A stretch of DNA of 64,000 nucleotides from Acetobacter estunensis (GCF_019083805.1 NZ_JAHRDV010000013.1:1-64000), one strand, 5' to 3'. Numbered from the stretch's first letter, positions 8,405 to 19,522 are shown. A program made the numbers and translations. The notes: generated by a model from the sequence alone, not told the origin.

Positions 8405-9289
8405 TTACCTCTCCTGCCCACGGTGCACGGGACGCGACGGATCAGCCGTCCAGCCATTCATCGAATCATCATAGATCCGGAAAGAAGGTCGCCCTGTCGC
8501 GGCAAGGGCCAGAGCCAAACCCGCAGCATTGATGCCGCCGCCGCAATACAGCACCGGCGTTATCTGACGGCCCAATTCCGGTCCGAGTTGCAGCTCCTTC
8601 AAAGCGTCGTTGAGCCGGGCAAAATCCAGTCGTCCCATGCTGTCGAGCAGATCCGCATACGGTAGATTCAGGCTGCCCGGGATGTGACCAAGACGTGGAT
8701 CATCGCTGCCTTCCGCCGTGAACTGCACCTTTCGCAAACCGCAGACCAGAGGCGAACGGGACGCGTCACCGGAGGCGACCAGTTCCATCACCTCCTCGGT
8801 CGAGACAAAAATCGAAGGTACGGGACGAGCTGTGAAATTACCGGGAGAAGCCGAGACCTCAGGCCCGGTTTCCACAATACCGCCTGCATGGACCCATGCC
8901 GTCAGACCGCCATTGAGCACGCGCACTCTATCAAATCCACAGGCACGAAAAAGAACCCAGATACGCGCCGCGTAAGCGCCCCCAAGGCGATCATAGACCA
9001 CCACGTCGCTGTCGTTACGGATGCCGAGCCGACGCGCTTCCTGTTCAAGCGCTGCAATATGCGGACGTGTAAACGCAAAAGGAGCATCCGGGTCGGAAAA
9101 CGCTCCGAATAAATCAGCCAGATGGGCACCGGGGATATGCGCTTGTGTGAACACATCCCGACCGGAAACAAAATCCGTGGCGCCTCCCGGACGACCTATC
9201 CTACCGACAGAGGCATCAAGCACGATCACCTCAGCACGATGCGCGACAAGCCAAGGTGCCGCGATCAGCGGACCATCGGGAAGCGTCAT
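8405..9289 (-). CDS. Tandem-rhodanese sulfurtransferase
   Basis: A 294-residue protein with two rhodanese domains, about residues 15-140 and 160-290, as in thiosulfate and 3-mercaptopyruvate sulfurtransferases. The N-terminal inactive domain has HIPGAHLADLFGAFSD and VVVYDRLGGAYAARIWVLF; the C-terminal domain has GHIPGSLNLPY and the persulfide-forming Cys249 in VLYCGGGINAAGLAL. The active loop CGGGIN departs from the usual CG(S/T)G(I/V)T, so the preferred sulfur donor may differ. It overlaps the LLM gene by ATGA, implying coupled translation and linked function: capture or transfer of sulfur released by oxygenation is a reasonable inference. Confidence 0.9.
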   Translation of the reverse strand: MTLPDGPLIAAPWLVAHRAEVIVLDASVGRIGRPGGATDFVSGRDVFTQAHIPGAHLADLFGAFSDPDAPFAFTRPHIAALEQEARRLGIRNDSDVVVYDRLGGAYAARIWVLFRACGFDRVRVLNGGLTAWVHAGGIVETGPEVSASPGNFTARPVPSIFVSTEEVMELVASGDASRSPLVCGLRKVQFTAEGSDDPRLGHIPGSLNLPYADLLDSMGRLDFARLNDALKELQLGPELGRQITPVLYCGGGINAAGLALALAATGRPSFRIYDDSMNGWTADPSRPVHRGQER

Positions 9290-10647
9290 CCCACGTTCCC
9301 TTTACGCCCGGGAGCAACACGATTTTTCCACTCATCGCGGGCAGGACGTGCAAGCCCCAGCGTCTCACGCGCCGTGCGGCCGGTATACTCCGTGCGGTGA
9401 AGACCTCGCCGCTGTAACTCCGGCACAACAAAGCTGGCAAAATCCTCAAAAGCCGCAGGCAGATGTGTGGCCTGCACCATGAAGCCGTCCGAAGCCCCCT
9501 CCTTCATCCACAATTCCATATTGTCGGCAATGCTTGCAGGAGAGCCGATCATGTTGCCTTCCGTGCGTGCCCCGTACCAGCGGCCGATCTCTCTGACCGA
9601 GAGGTTTTCACGTCGGGCAAATTCCACGACTTCTTCGTAATGCCCCTGCACACCCACCTCATCGAGTGTGGGCAGAGGTCCATCAAGATCGTATTTCGTG
9701 AGATCCACATTGACATGATACGCAAGTCGCGACAGCCCGGCGAGGGGATGCACCAGATCGGCAAAGGCCACATGCCGCGCCATGGCGTCCTCATCTGTCC
9801 TGCCCACAACAACCGTGGCCGCGGTGAGGATACGGATCTGCTCAGGATCGCGCCCATGTGCCCGCGCACGGTTCTTGATATCCGCATAGAAAGCTGCCGC
9901 GCTTTTGAGGGATTCCGCACTGGAGAAGATGACATCGGCCCAGCGGGCCGCAAAATCGCGCCCCCGAGGCGACGCTCCAGCTTGAATCAGAAGTGGATAC
10001 CCCTGTGGAGGGCGAGGCACCGACAACGGTCCCTGCGTGCTGACATACTGTCCGGTGTAATCCACCGACCGCACCCGATCAGGATCACCGAAATGTCCAC
10101 TTTCCTTATTCTGAAAGATCACATTGTCATCCCAACTGTCCCATAGCTGGGTCGTGGCTTCCAGCACCTCTTCAGCGCGCGCATAACGCTCGTCACGCGG
10201 CGGAAGGCGAGGCTGCCCGAAATTCTGGGCCTCCGCATCCTGAAAGGACGTGACAATGTTCCAGCCCGCACGCCCATCAGTCATGTAATCGAATGTGCCA
10301 AGGGTCCGGGCAAGATTGTAAGGCTCGTGATAGCCGGTCGAAATCGTGGCGGCGAGCCCCAGATGCTCAGTCACCCCGGCCATAACTCCCAGCACGGTCA
10401 TGGGGTCCAGACGTGGCGTGCCGGATCCCCACTCTACTGCCGGACGGAATGAGTTCCCCAGTGAACGGGGCATGGACAAGGCATCGGGGATGAAGGCCAG
10501 ATCGAAACACGCGCTCTCCAGAATACGCGCGATTTTGCGGTAATAGCCGGGCGTCATAAAGCCGGGATCGGCATCAGGATGGCGCCAGCCCGTGGTGCCC
10601 ATCGGCCCTGCGTTCATGAAAGCTGCGAGATGCATCTGTCTGGTCAT
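9286..10647 (-). CDS. LLM-class flavin-dependent monooxygenase (NtaA/SnaA/DszA type)
   Basis: A 453-residue bacterial luciferase-like oxygenase using FMNH2 and O2. The ATG at 10647 follows GAGAGG. Landmarks of the NtaA/DszA/SnaA subgroup are MHLAAFMNAGPMGTTGWRHP, GLAATISTGYHEPYNLARTL with DYMTDGRAGWNIVTS, DERYARAEEVLEATTQLWDS, and PPQGYPLLIQAGASPRGRDFAAR. Family members open or desulfurise compounds such as nitrilotriacetate, EDTA, dibenzothiophene sulfone and dimethyl sulfide. With a coupled sulfurtransferase and two flavin reductases in the same block, a sulfur-containing substrate is likely, but the identity is not readable. It probably opens the pathway, as the first enzyme gene after the LysR regulator. 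Confidence 0.93.
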   Translation of the reverse strand: MTRQMHLAAFMNAGPMGTTGWRHPDADPGFMTPGYYRKIARILESACFDLAFIPDALSMPRSLGNSFRPAVEWGSGTPRLDPMTVLGVMAGVTEHLGLAATISTGYHEPYNLARTLGTFDYMTDGRAGWNIVTSFQDAEAQNFGQPRLPPRDERYARAEEVLEATTQLWDSWDDNVIFQNKESGHFGDPDRVRSVDYTGQYVSTQGPLSVPRPPQGYPLLIQAGASPRGRDFAARWADVIFSSAESLKSAAAFYADIKNRARAHGRDPEQIRILTAATVVVGRTDEDAMARHVAFADLVHPLAGLSRLAYHVNVDLTKYDLDGPLPTLDEVGVQGHYEEVVEFARRENLSVREIGRWYGARTEGNMIGSPASIADNMELWMKEGASDGFMVQATHLPAAFEDFASFVVPELQRRGLHRTEYTGRTARETLGLARPARDEWKNRVAPGRKGNVG

Positions 10648-10833
10648 GAGCCGCCTCTCTTCTGCTGGCATCACGCTGTGAAAGCAACGTGATATCCTCT
10701 CTTTCACGCAGCATAGGCAGCGTAATCTCCGGCTTTGAACCGCAAAGAGTTTCTTTCGGTGATAACTTATGGAATGACGCTCACTTCCCAAACGAACATA
10801 CAGCTTAAGGGCAGCGGCTCTCGGTGCATCCAC

Positions 10834-11730
10834 TCATGGCCCAGATGAGGTTCGCATCACTTCATGCGCGATACGCAGGAAATTTCCAACGACGGGATTT
10901 TTCTCGTCCTTGCGCCAGAACATGCCCACCTGCCACGAGAGAGCCGGTCCCTCGATCCCCTGAGCAACGATCGCATGAGTGTCGATCACACCCGAAAGGG
11001 CTGACTCATGCATCACTGCCACGCCCAATCCCGCGGAGACCATCCGAAGCTGCACAAGGCTCTCATTGACCCAATGCGTCACGGCGGGATCAATGCCCTT
11101 CCACGCAAACAGTCGTTCCACAGCCTCTTCGAAACCCGGTGCCACAGATTTTTTCAGTCGGATAAATGGCAGTTCCTTTATGGCAGGGCTATCGATCGTT
11201 GCGATCTGGCCTGCAAGCGCAACAGGAAAGACGAAAGCCAGCCGGTCACGCGAGATCAGACAGGAGGCGAGATCAGGAGCCGCGGGCCAACGAGCGAACG
11301 CGATGTCGAGTTGCCGTTCGCGCACCATCGGCAACTGGGATTGTGAGGAAATATCATTGAAAGTCAGTTCAACTTCTGGATAGGCATCACGATAAGCGAT
11401 CAACGCGTGCGTCATGATTTCCAAAGCGGAAAACGTAAAGCCGATGGCGAGTTGGCCGGTTTCTCCATGGGCCATTCGCAATCCGCGTTCCCATATACGG
11501 TTCGCTTCGCGCACCAGCGGCTGCACCTCAGCCAGAAACTGGCAGCCGAAAGCGGTGAGTTCCGTTCCTTGCCGGGAGCGTTCAAACAACTGCGTGCCCA
11601 TCATGTCCTCAAGCCGGGCAATCTGCTTGGTCAGAGTGGGCTGAGTGATTCCCAGTCGCGCAGCGGCGTCAGAGAAGTTGCAGAGTTCTCCAAGAGCAGC
11701 GAAAGACCGGAACAGATCAAGATTCTTCAT
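10834..11730 (-). CDS. LysR-family regulator of the oxygenase operon
   Basis: A 298-residue regulator with N-terminal winged helix (LDLFRSFAALGELCNFSDAA, then LGITQPTLTKQIARLEDMMG) and a C-terminal periplasmic-binding-protein-like effector domain (GLRMAHGETGQLAIGFTFSA onwards). The ATG at 11730 gives normal family length. Unlike most LysR genes it is not divergent from its presumed target but lies upstream on the same strand, 186 bases before the LLM monooxygenase start. That gap is long enough for a separate promoter. Probable role: activation of the downstream oxygenase genes in response to the pathway substrate or sulfur status. Confidence 0.88.
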   Translation of the reverse strand: MKNLDLFRSFAALGELCNFSDAAARLGITQPTLTKQIARLEDMMGTQLFERSRQGTELTAFGCQFLAEVQPLVREANRIWERGLRMAHGETGQLAIGFTFSALEIMTHALIAYRDAYPEVELTFNDISSQSQLPMVRERQLDIAFARWPAAPDLASCLISRDRLAFVFPVALAGQIATIDSPAIKELPFIRLKKSVAPGFEEAVERLFAWKGIDPAVTHWVNESLVQLRMVSAGLGVAVMHESALSGVIDTHAIVAQGIEGPALSWQVGMFWRKDEKNPVVGNFLRIAHEVMRTSSGP

Positions 11731-12060
11731 GATGCCCTTCTGCCAACGGCCGGTGAGCGTGCATCCAACAGATGCTGAGCATGCGGGCCTCGGGGCACAT
11801 CTGCAACGGCAGATGAAAAATAGACCCATAATTTGGACGATACCGCTGACGTCACATTCGCCTCCAGCGTTTATGGAGGGGAGAGCCGTTCATCACAGTC
11901 GAATAGTGAGCCAACCAAGACGATCCTGGCCATCGAGTTGCGGCAGCATTGGATAAACACGACACAGCCCCATCCGCGCGGAGATAACCTTTACCGTCCA
12001 CCGCAGCGTAGAAGAACTGCTACACGAGACTCATGACATCTGCCGACACTGACCCGCAAC

Positions 12061-12357
12061 ATGGAATACTGCGGCATCTTCATCTGGCCACCGCATTTTT
12101 CACCCGAGACAGATATCCCCTTTCCCGCGCCTGCCGCCGGGGAAAGCCTCGACCCCGCAACGGTTCCGCTGGCGGCCCTCGTCACGCTCGCCCGCGCTCT
12201 CGATGGAAACGGACGCAGCGAGAGCGATCTTCTGAGTGCGATGCGTAAAGCCTGTGGCATGGGGCGCATGGGAACTGCCACGCGTGCCCGACTGGAAAAG
12301 GCGCTAACTCAGGCTCGTTCGACACCGGCATGTCAGACGAATAAGGAAGCGACGTAG
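12061..12357 (+). CDS. Hypothetical protein, 98 residues
   Basis: No family was recognised. The sequence shows a proline-rich N terminus (FIWPPHFSPETDIPFPAPAA), then two amphipathic helices (PLAALVTLARALDGNGRSES and LLSAMRKACGMGRMGTATRARL). High third-position GC in this frame supports coding. No clear Shine-Dalgarno precedes the ATG, and there is no in-frame ATG further upstream. It stands alone between the divergent LysR gene and a DUF72 gene on the opposite strand. The helical end might be a small DNA- or protein-binding element, but nothing firm can be said. Confidence 0.5.
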   Translation: MEYCGIFIWPPHFSPETDIPFPAPAAGESLDPATVPLAALVTLARALDGNGRSESDLLSAMRKACGMGRMGTATRARLEKALTQARSTPACQTNKEAT

Positions 12358-12447
12358 CTTATTCTGAAGAGGTAGCGTTCTTGCGGCTCTTGTGAACGCA
12401 GTCAATCAATCTTTCGATACCAAAAGACCGAGCGGCCACGGACCATT

Positions 12448-13194
12448 TCACTGTCCACTTTGTCTTTGACGGAGTATGGCGTCTTCAAATTCCAGAGCAT
12501 TTTTCGTGGCAGCACCATATGTGGTGTTGTCATAGATCGTCCAAATATCGACGCCACGAGCGTTAAGTGAGGCAACGGTTTTTGCCTGAGCCTGAATGGC
12601 CTGTTCCCCATAAGGTGACTCATAAATACGGGGAGAGCCGTGCAATCGAAAATAGACAAGAGCTTCCCAACCTCCGGGCCGCGCGGCCTGTAACGGTTTG
12701 GCCGGATCTGCCGCAACCCGTGACACCTGTTGTCTCTTCAACATGCGATCAACCTCCGGCTGGAACCAACTGACATGCCTCGGCTCTAGAACGAGGGGCC
12801 CTCCTGTCGTCAGGGATTTCAGATCACTGAGGAATTGTTCGGCAATATCGCCGGGATAGACGAAGCTCGGTGGAAGCTGAATCAGAATGGGGCCACGTTT
12901 GTCACCCAGACCGCTCGTCTCCTCTGCAAATCTCTCCATGAGTGCCTGACAATCGACCAGACGACGCTCATGCGTAATGGCCTTGGGCAGCTTGACGGAG
13001 AAACGAAATGCAGGCGGCACGCTTGCCGCCCAGCGTTCGTATGTCGTGCGTCGATGCGGCCGATAGAAACTGCTGTTGATCTCGACGGCTGAAAAACGTG
13101 TGCCATAGCGTTCAAGATGCGTGCCGCTTGAAGGAAACTGTGTGGCAAGCGCAGAAGGAATCGACCAGCCAGCAACGCCAATACGTATGGACAT
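12448..13194 (-). CDS. DUF72 (YecE-like) family protein
   Basis: A 248-residue protein with the DUF72 TIM-barrel signature: IRIGVAGWSIP at the N terminus, YGTRFSAVEINSSFYRPHRR, WAASVPPAFRFSVKLPKAIT with nearby HERRL, GPILIQLPPSFVY, and the late VYFRLHGSPRIYESPYG and WTIYDNTTYGAATKNAL (usually FDNT). GGGAGG before the ATG at 13194 sets the start. The biochemical function of DUF72 is not established; conserved acidic and histidine residues in the barrel suggest a hydrolase or nuclease-like fold. It is flanked by unrelated genes and is probably monocistronic. Confidence 0.85.
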   Translation of the reverse strand: MSIRIGVAGWSIPSALATQFPSSGTHLERYGTRFSAVEINSSFYRPHRRTTYERWAASVPPAFRFSVKLPKAITHERRLVDCQALMERFAEETSGLGDKRGPILIQLPPSFVYPGDIAEQFLSDLKSLTTGGPLVLEPRHVSWFQPEVDRMLKRQQVSRVAADPAKPLQAARPGGWEALVYFRLHGSPRIYESPYGEQAIQAQAKTVASLNARGVDIWTIYDNTTYGAATKNALEFEDAILRQRQSGQ

Positions 13195-13460
13195 GAACCA
13201 TTCCTCCCTATGATCGCAAACGTACACCCCGCGATCTTACACACAAAAGAACCATGTTCTTCATGCGTCTGAACACTCCCCATGAGGAGAACAGCTTAGG
13301 CTGACGTCTTTATGATAGACGACCAGCAGTATCGCCGCTTACCCACCAAAACAAATTCGATCGACAGACATGGCGATCTGACGAGCACATCTCCATAAAA
13401 AAGCCCCGTCTGCCGCATGTCGTCATGACAGCAACAGACGGAGCTGGAAACAAAGAGAAG

Positions 13461-13486
13461 GGGGAAATACCCAAAGGTATTTCCCC
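13461..13486. terminator. Terminator after the phosphate transporter gene
   Basis: A perfect 11-bp stem (13461-13471 with 13476-13486) with a four-base loop lies just past the minus-strand stop codon of the Pit gene. On the minus strand it is followed by the T-rich CTTCTCTTTGTTT. Confidence 0.75.
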
Positions 13487-13493
13487 TAGCCCA

Positions 13494-15119
13494 TCAGAAC
13501 ACCTGACGGAAAATAACGTAGAGGCACCCCGAAATCGCCATAGCGGCCGGAAGTGTCGTCACCCAGGCCATCGCCATGGACCGCAGCGTGGACCACTGCA
13601 GGCCCGAGCCATTGGCTTCCATCGCACCGGCCACGCCGCTGGAGAGAATGTGCGTCGTGGACACCGGCAAGCCATAACCTTCCGCCAGGCCGATCGTGCT
13701 CATGGCCACGACTTCGGCTGATGCGCCTTCGGCATAGGTCAGATGGGTCTTGCCGATCTTCTCACCCACCGTGATGACGATGCGCTTCCAGCCGACCATC
13801 GTGCCCAGACCCAGCGCAATAGCGACCGAGACCTTCACCCACAGCGGAATGAAACGTGTGCCGGCATACAGATCGGACTGAAAGGACTTGAGTGTCTTCT
13901 TCTCATCCGCGCTGAAACCATTGGCCGCTCCCATGACACGGATGGCATCGGCAGAGAGATACATCTCGGTGCGCACGTTCGGAACGGCAGCCGCCGGAAC
14001 GGATTTCATGGAGCCATAGGTCCGCACTGAGTCGGAAATATCGTGGCTCAGCACGGCAAGGGCGGAGAACGTCTCGGGAGAGGCCACCGACTGCGCGCGC
14101 AGCGCCGCACCCACCGTGGTCTTGGCCGTCGCCACATCCATCGCCACCGGCACAGCGCCCGCATGGTCGAGGAAGATATGATTTGCCTGATCGGCCGTCT
14201 GGATAAAGGCCGGCATCGCGCTTTCCGGCATCGCGCGATTCAGCGCGTACGCCGTCGGCGCCGCACCGATCAAAATGAGCATGATCAGACCCATGCCCTT
14301 CTGACCGTCATTGCCACCATGCGAGAAAGACACGCCCGTGCAGGTGGTGATGAGCAGACCACGAATCCACCAAGGCGGCGGCTCATGACCCTTCGGTGCG
14401 TCATAGAGCGCCCGGTTCTTCACCAGCAGCTTGAGCGTCAGAAGCAGCAGGGCCGCCATCACGAACCCACAGACCGGGCTGAACAGAAGGGATGAGAAAA
14501 CCTTGCGGACCTGCTCCCAGTTGACGCCCTGCGTCGTGGCGCCAGCAGGCGCCATGAACTGGTTGGCCAGACCCACACCCATGATCGAACCGACCAGCGC
14601 GTGCGACGAGCTGTTGGGAATGCCAAACGCCCAAGTGGCGAGGTTCCAGATGATCGCGGCAAGCAGCAGCGCGAAGATCATCGCATAACCGGCCGTGTTG
14701 CCAGCATCGAGGATAAGCTCCACCGGCAGCAGCGTAACAATGCTGTAGGCCACCGTCCCCGCCGACGTCGCAACGCCGAGGAAGTTCCAGAAGCCAGACC
14801 AGATGACCGCAAAAAGCGGCGGCAGGCTGTGCGTGTAGATCACCGTGGCAACGGCGTTGGCCGTGTCATGGAACCCGTTCACGAACTCGAAGGCCAGCGC
14901 GATGATCAGGGCCACACCGAGAAGGACGAACGTACCCGTGGCAAGTGGCCCTTCGCCCACGGCGTGCATATCGTGCAGGATGCTGAACGCCGCAAAACCG
15001 AGCGCACCGATCAGCACTGTGAAAAACATGACGACGTGCAAGGGCTTGTTGCCACCGTCCATGTCAGGACGGGAAACGGGCGCAACCTCTACGTCGGCAT
15101 TCATGATGGCTTGGGACAT
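13494..15119 (-). CDS. pit: Low-affinity inorganic phosphate transporter (Pit family)
   Basis: A 541-residue membrane protein importing phosphate, probably as a metal-phosphate complex with protons. Signature repeats of the PiT family are visible: GFHDTANAVATVIYTHSLPP in the first half and GLAEGYGLPVSTTHILSSGV in the second, with SFSHGGNDGQKGMGLIMLI in the middle. A long hydrophilic insert of about 130 residues lies between the halves, as in E. coli PitA. An alternative start is the ATG at 15104. A strong hairpin terminates it at 13461-13486, and a weak PHO-box-like sequence lies upstream. Confidence 0.93.
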   Translation of the reverse strand: MSQAIMNADVEVAPVSRPDMDGGNKPLHVVMFFTVLIGALGFAAFSILHDMHAVGEGPLATGTFVLLGVALIIALAFEFVNGFHDTANAVATVIYTHSLPPLFAVIWSGFWNFLGVATSAGTVAYSIVTLLPVELILDAGNTAGYAMIFALLLAAIIWNLATWAFGIPNSSSHALVGSIMGVGLANQFMAPAGATTQGVNWEQVRKVFSSLLFSPVCGFVMAALLLLTLKLLVKNRALYDAPKGHEPPPWWIRGLLITTCTGVSFSHGGNDGQKGMGLIMLILIGAAPTAYALNRAMPESAMPAFIQTADQANHIFLDHAGAVPVAMDVATAKTTVGAALRAQSVASPETFSALAVLSHDISDSVRTYGSMKSVPAAAVPNVRTEMYLSADAIRVMGAANGFSADEKKTLKSFQSDLYAGTRFIPLWVKVSVAIALGLGTMVGWKRIVITVGEKIGKTHLTYAEGASAEVVAMSTIGLAEGYGLPVSTTHILSSGVAGAMEANGSGLQWSTLRSMAMAWVTTLPAAMAISGCLYVIFRQVF

Positions 15120-15189
15120 CGTCAGTCCATGTTCCGTTAACCTTAATGCCGGGGTTTACGGCACGCGGTGTCGAAACACGACACAGGAA

Positions 15190-15209
15190 ATTTTATGGTT
15201 TTATGACAA
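15190..15209 (-). promoter_or_regulatory. Possible PHO-box-like site upstream of pit
   Basis: Read on the minus strand the site begins TTGTCATAAAA, close to one half of the PhoB direct repeat (CTGTCAT plus A-rich spacer); the second half is poor. It lies about 70-90 bases before the pit start. Low-confidence sequence resemblance only. Confidence 0.25.
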
Positions 15210-15239
15210 TGCCGTCGCAGACAGCAGAATCTGAAAACA

Positions 15240-15282
15240 CCCTCTCACCTGCCGAACACTGATCGTCCGGCAGGTGAGAGGG
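15240..15282. terminator. Strong hairpin terminator after acs
   Basis: A perfect 15-bp inverted repeat (15240-15254 with 15268-15282) with a 13-base loop lies about 140 bases downstream of the minus-strand acs stop. On that strand it is followed by GTGTTTTC. The remainder of 15120-15424 holds the pit upstream region and no gene. Confidence 0.65.
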
Positions 15283-15424
15283 CGCAACTCTCTGTCCTCA
15301 CACATTTTATTGAGTCGAAAGGACACTCCGCTTTCCGCACCATCTTGGACAGCGTTACCTTTCGCTCGCCCGCGACAAGGGGTCTGCGCATCCTTCTCAA
15401 AACGACGCGCAAGATCGCCGCAGC

Positions 15425-17326
<1,902 letters not shown>

Positions 17327-17491
17327 GGCACTTCTTCCGGATGGCGAATCTTGCGACATTATCAGCACTGAAGCGTCACGCCATCCATCTCGCACCCGCA
17401 AAAGACCGTGCAATATTGTAAAAACGTGCGTGTAAAAATTTTACATCCTGCGTAGATTCACAAACCGCCCCATGCTCTTCGGACCAATACC

Positions 17492-18091
17492 ATGACTCTT
17501 CACACACATGCCGATGGCGTCCCCCGCTGCGCATGGTGCGCCGCCACTCCTACCTACATGGCCTATCATGACCATGAATGGGGCTTTCCCGTCGCGGAAG
17601 ATCGCAGACTGTTTGAGAAGCTGTGTCTGGAAAGCTTCCAATGCGGCCTAAGCTGGCGGACCATTCTTGAAAAGCGCGAGAACTTCAGGGCTGCGTTCGA
17701 CAACTTCGATCACGAGAAGATCGCGCGCTACGATGAGCATGACGTGCAGCGCCTGCTCGCTAATCCGGGCATCGTCCGTCATCGGGGCAAAATCGAAGCC
17801 ATCATCAACAATGCCCGACGGATGAGCGAGCTTTTGGAGCGCGAAGGCTCGCTGGCGGCGTGGCTGTGGCGCTTCGAACCACCACGCACATCCTCCCCCC
17901 AGATGCTCACCGAGACAGAGGCGTCACGCACTCTATCGAAAGAACTCCGCAAACGTGGCTGGAAATTCGTAGGACCAACAACCATCCACGCCTTCATGCA
18001 GGCGATGGGACTGGTGAACGATCATGCCGAGGGTTGTGCCCTGCGTGCAAAAGCCGAAGCCGCGCGTGCCCGCTTCGTGGTGCCGCGCTGA
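17492..18091 (+). CDS. tag: DNA-3-methyladenine glycosylase I
   Basis: Removes 3-methyladenine from DNA as the first step of base-excision repair. At 199 residues the length is typical. N-terminal RCAWC and YHDHEWGFPVAEDRRLFEKL match E. coli Tag, including one zinc-ligand Cys and the His of YHDHEWG. The C-terminal GLVNDHAEGC supplies the other two ligands (His and Cys), and LSWRTILEKRENFRAAF is the substrate-pocket helix. It is divergent from acs and converges with the mscS-type gene, whose stop is only nine bases away. Confidence 0.94.
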   Translation: MTLHTHADGVPRCAWCAATPTYMAYHDHEWGFPVAEDRRLFEKLCLESFQCGLSWRTILEKRENFRAAFDNFDHEKIARYDEHDVQRLLANPGIVRHRGKIEAIINNARRMSELLEREGSLAAWLWRFEPPRTSSPQMLTETEASRTLSKELRKRGWKFVGPTTIHAFMQAMGLVNDHAEGCALRAKAEAARARFVVPR

Positions 18092-18099
18092 ATTGAGTG

Positions 18100-19251
18100 T
18101 CAGGCGGCTGTTTCAGGACCACCCAGCGCCATCAGATGATGCGGATTGTCCGGTGCAGACGCATGCGCCGAGAAGCGTGTCTGCGGAAACGCTTCCGGGC
18201 AATTGTCACGAATCCAGTCGATGATCTGCTCGCGGATCGCGCAGCGCAGATCCCAGCTCCGGATTGCCGTGCGCGCGCCTGCCGTCACACGGACCATCAT
18301 CGTGCGGTCATTGGCATCCGCCACCTGCACACTGAAATCCTTGCCGTTCCATTCCGGGCAACTCTCCACGATCTCTCCCAGCTTCGCGCGAATTGCCGGC
18401 ATGGGAGCGAGGAAATCGAGCGGCAGATAGACTGCGCCCGTCAGTTCGGCGGAATTATAGGTCCAGTTCTCGAACGGATTGTCGAGAAAGTAGGACAGCG
18501 GCACGATCCGGCGACGCTTGTCCCACGCTTTCAGCACCACGAAGGTGGCGTTGATTTCCTCCACCCACGTCCAGTCTCCGTTAAAGGCAATCATGTCCCC
18601 CATGCGGATGGGTTGCGTGATGGCGATCTGCGCGCCCGCAATCAGATTGGTGATGACGGAGCGCGCCGCAAAACCGACGATGATGGAGGCCGCACCGGCC
18701 GAAGCCAGCAGGCTCAACCCATACTGCCGCACAGGGTCGAACGTCATCAGCGCCGTGCCGATCGTCAGCACACCGATGATGATTTCCGCCATGCGCTGAA
18801 GCAGCCGCACCTGCGTGAAATGCTTGCGCCCGAGGATGTCCTCCTCGCGGTCATCGGCGGAGGCATCGATGTGCTCGATATAAATGCTCGACGCCAGCCG
18901 CGCGGCCTTGACCAGCCCAACTCCCATGGCCAGCACCAGCATCACGGCAAACGCATGCGCGAGACCACCAGCCAGCCACATGGGCAGTTCAAGCGCCGGA
19001 ATGGCGATGATCGTCATCACCGCCGCCGCCATCACCTGCGCGGGATGACGCAGCGTAGTTGCGCTGCTGCGAATGAACGACCCGCGTCTTTTACCGGGAA
19101 CGCGCGCCAGCCCGCGCGTGATGACAAGCCCCGTCACACCTGCGGCCAGAACACCCACCATCGCGAGAATGAGAAGTGAGGCAAAAGTGGGCGGCAACCA
19201 GACGAACCACTGAAGAAGATTCGCGAGAGCTGAGAAAAACGTCTCCTTCAA
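18100..19251 (-). CDS. Mechanosensitive ion channel, MscS family
   Basis: A 383-residue inner-membrane channel that probably opens under hypo-osmotic tension. Several N-terminal transmembrane segments precede the pore helix ASIIVGFAARSVITNLIAGA, followed by the MscS beta domain beginning ITQPIRMGDMIAFNGDWTWV and PLSYFLDNPFENWTYN. It is longer than E. coli MscS, with extra N-terminal helices as in YnaI/YbdG-like proteins. The first codon appears to be TTG, preceded by AAAAGGGA, since no ATG or GTG lies upstream in frame; the exact start is uncertain. It sits downstream of typA, separated by two hairpins. Confidence 0.87.
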   Translation of the reverse strand: MKETFFSALANLLQWFVWLPPTFASLLILAMVGVLAAGVTGLVITRGLARVPGKRRGSFIRSSATTLRHPAQVMAAAVMTIIAIPALELPMWLAGGLAHAFAVMLVLAMGVGLVKAARLASSIYIEHIDASADDREEDILGRKHFTQVRLLQRMAEIIIGVLTIGTALMTFDPVRQYGLSLLASAGAASIIVGFAARSVITNLIAGAQIAITQPIRMGDMIAFNGDWTWVEEINATFVVLKAWDKRRRIVPLSYFLDNPFENWTYNSAELTGAVYLPLDFLAPMPAIRAKLGEIVESCPEWNGKDFSVQVADANDRTMMVRVTAGARTAIRSWDLRCAIREQIIDWIRDNCPEAFPQTRFSAHASAPDNPHHLMALGGPETAA

Positions 19252-19450
19252 CAGAGCGTCCCTTTTCCTTTCCGTGAGCCGAATCTGTAACGTGCGAACA
19301 GGCCCGATCCGTCTCCAGATGCGGGAGCCAGTTTATACGCAAGCGCCAGTCAGAATATTCGGACACGGAGGTGAACAACGCGACAGAAAGCGCGGCGTTG
19401 CACGGACACACAGGTCATGGCCCGAAAGAGGGAGGCACCTGACCTCCCAA

Positions 19451-19500
19451 GGGCAGGAGAAAACCCTGCCCGAGACGGCCGGGATCGAGCCCCGGCCGTC
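19451..19500. terminator. Tandem hairpins between typA and the mscS-type gene
   Basis: Two stems: GGGCAGG with CCTGCCC (19451-19457 and 19465-19471), and a perfect 10-bp stem GACGGCCGGG with its complement (19474-19483 and 19491-19500). They lie just past the typA stop at 19523 and probably terminate it on the minus strand. Confidence 0.6.
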
Positions 19501-19522
19501 CAGCAAGCGAAATTGTCGCTGC

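Noticed and set aside
7291..8532. Long plus-strand open frame opposite the amidase
   Set aside because: Shadow of the amidase; Arg/His/Gln-rich with no domain.
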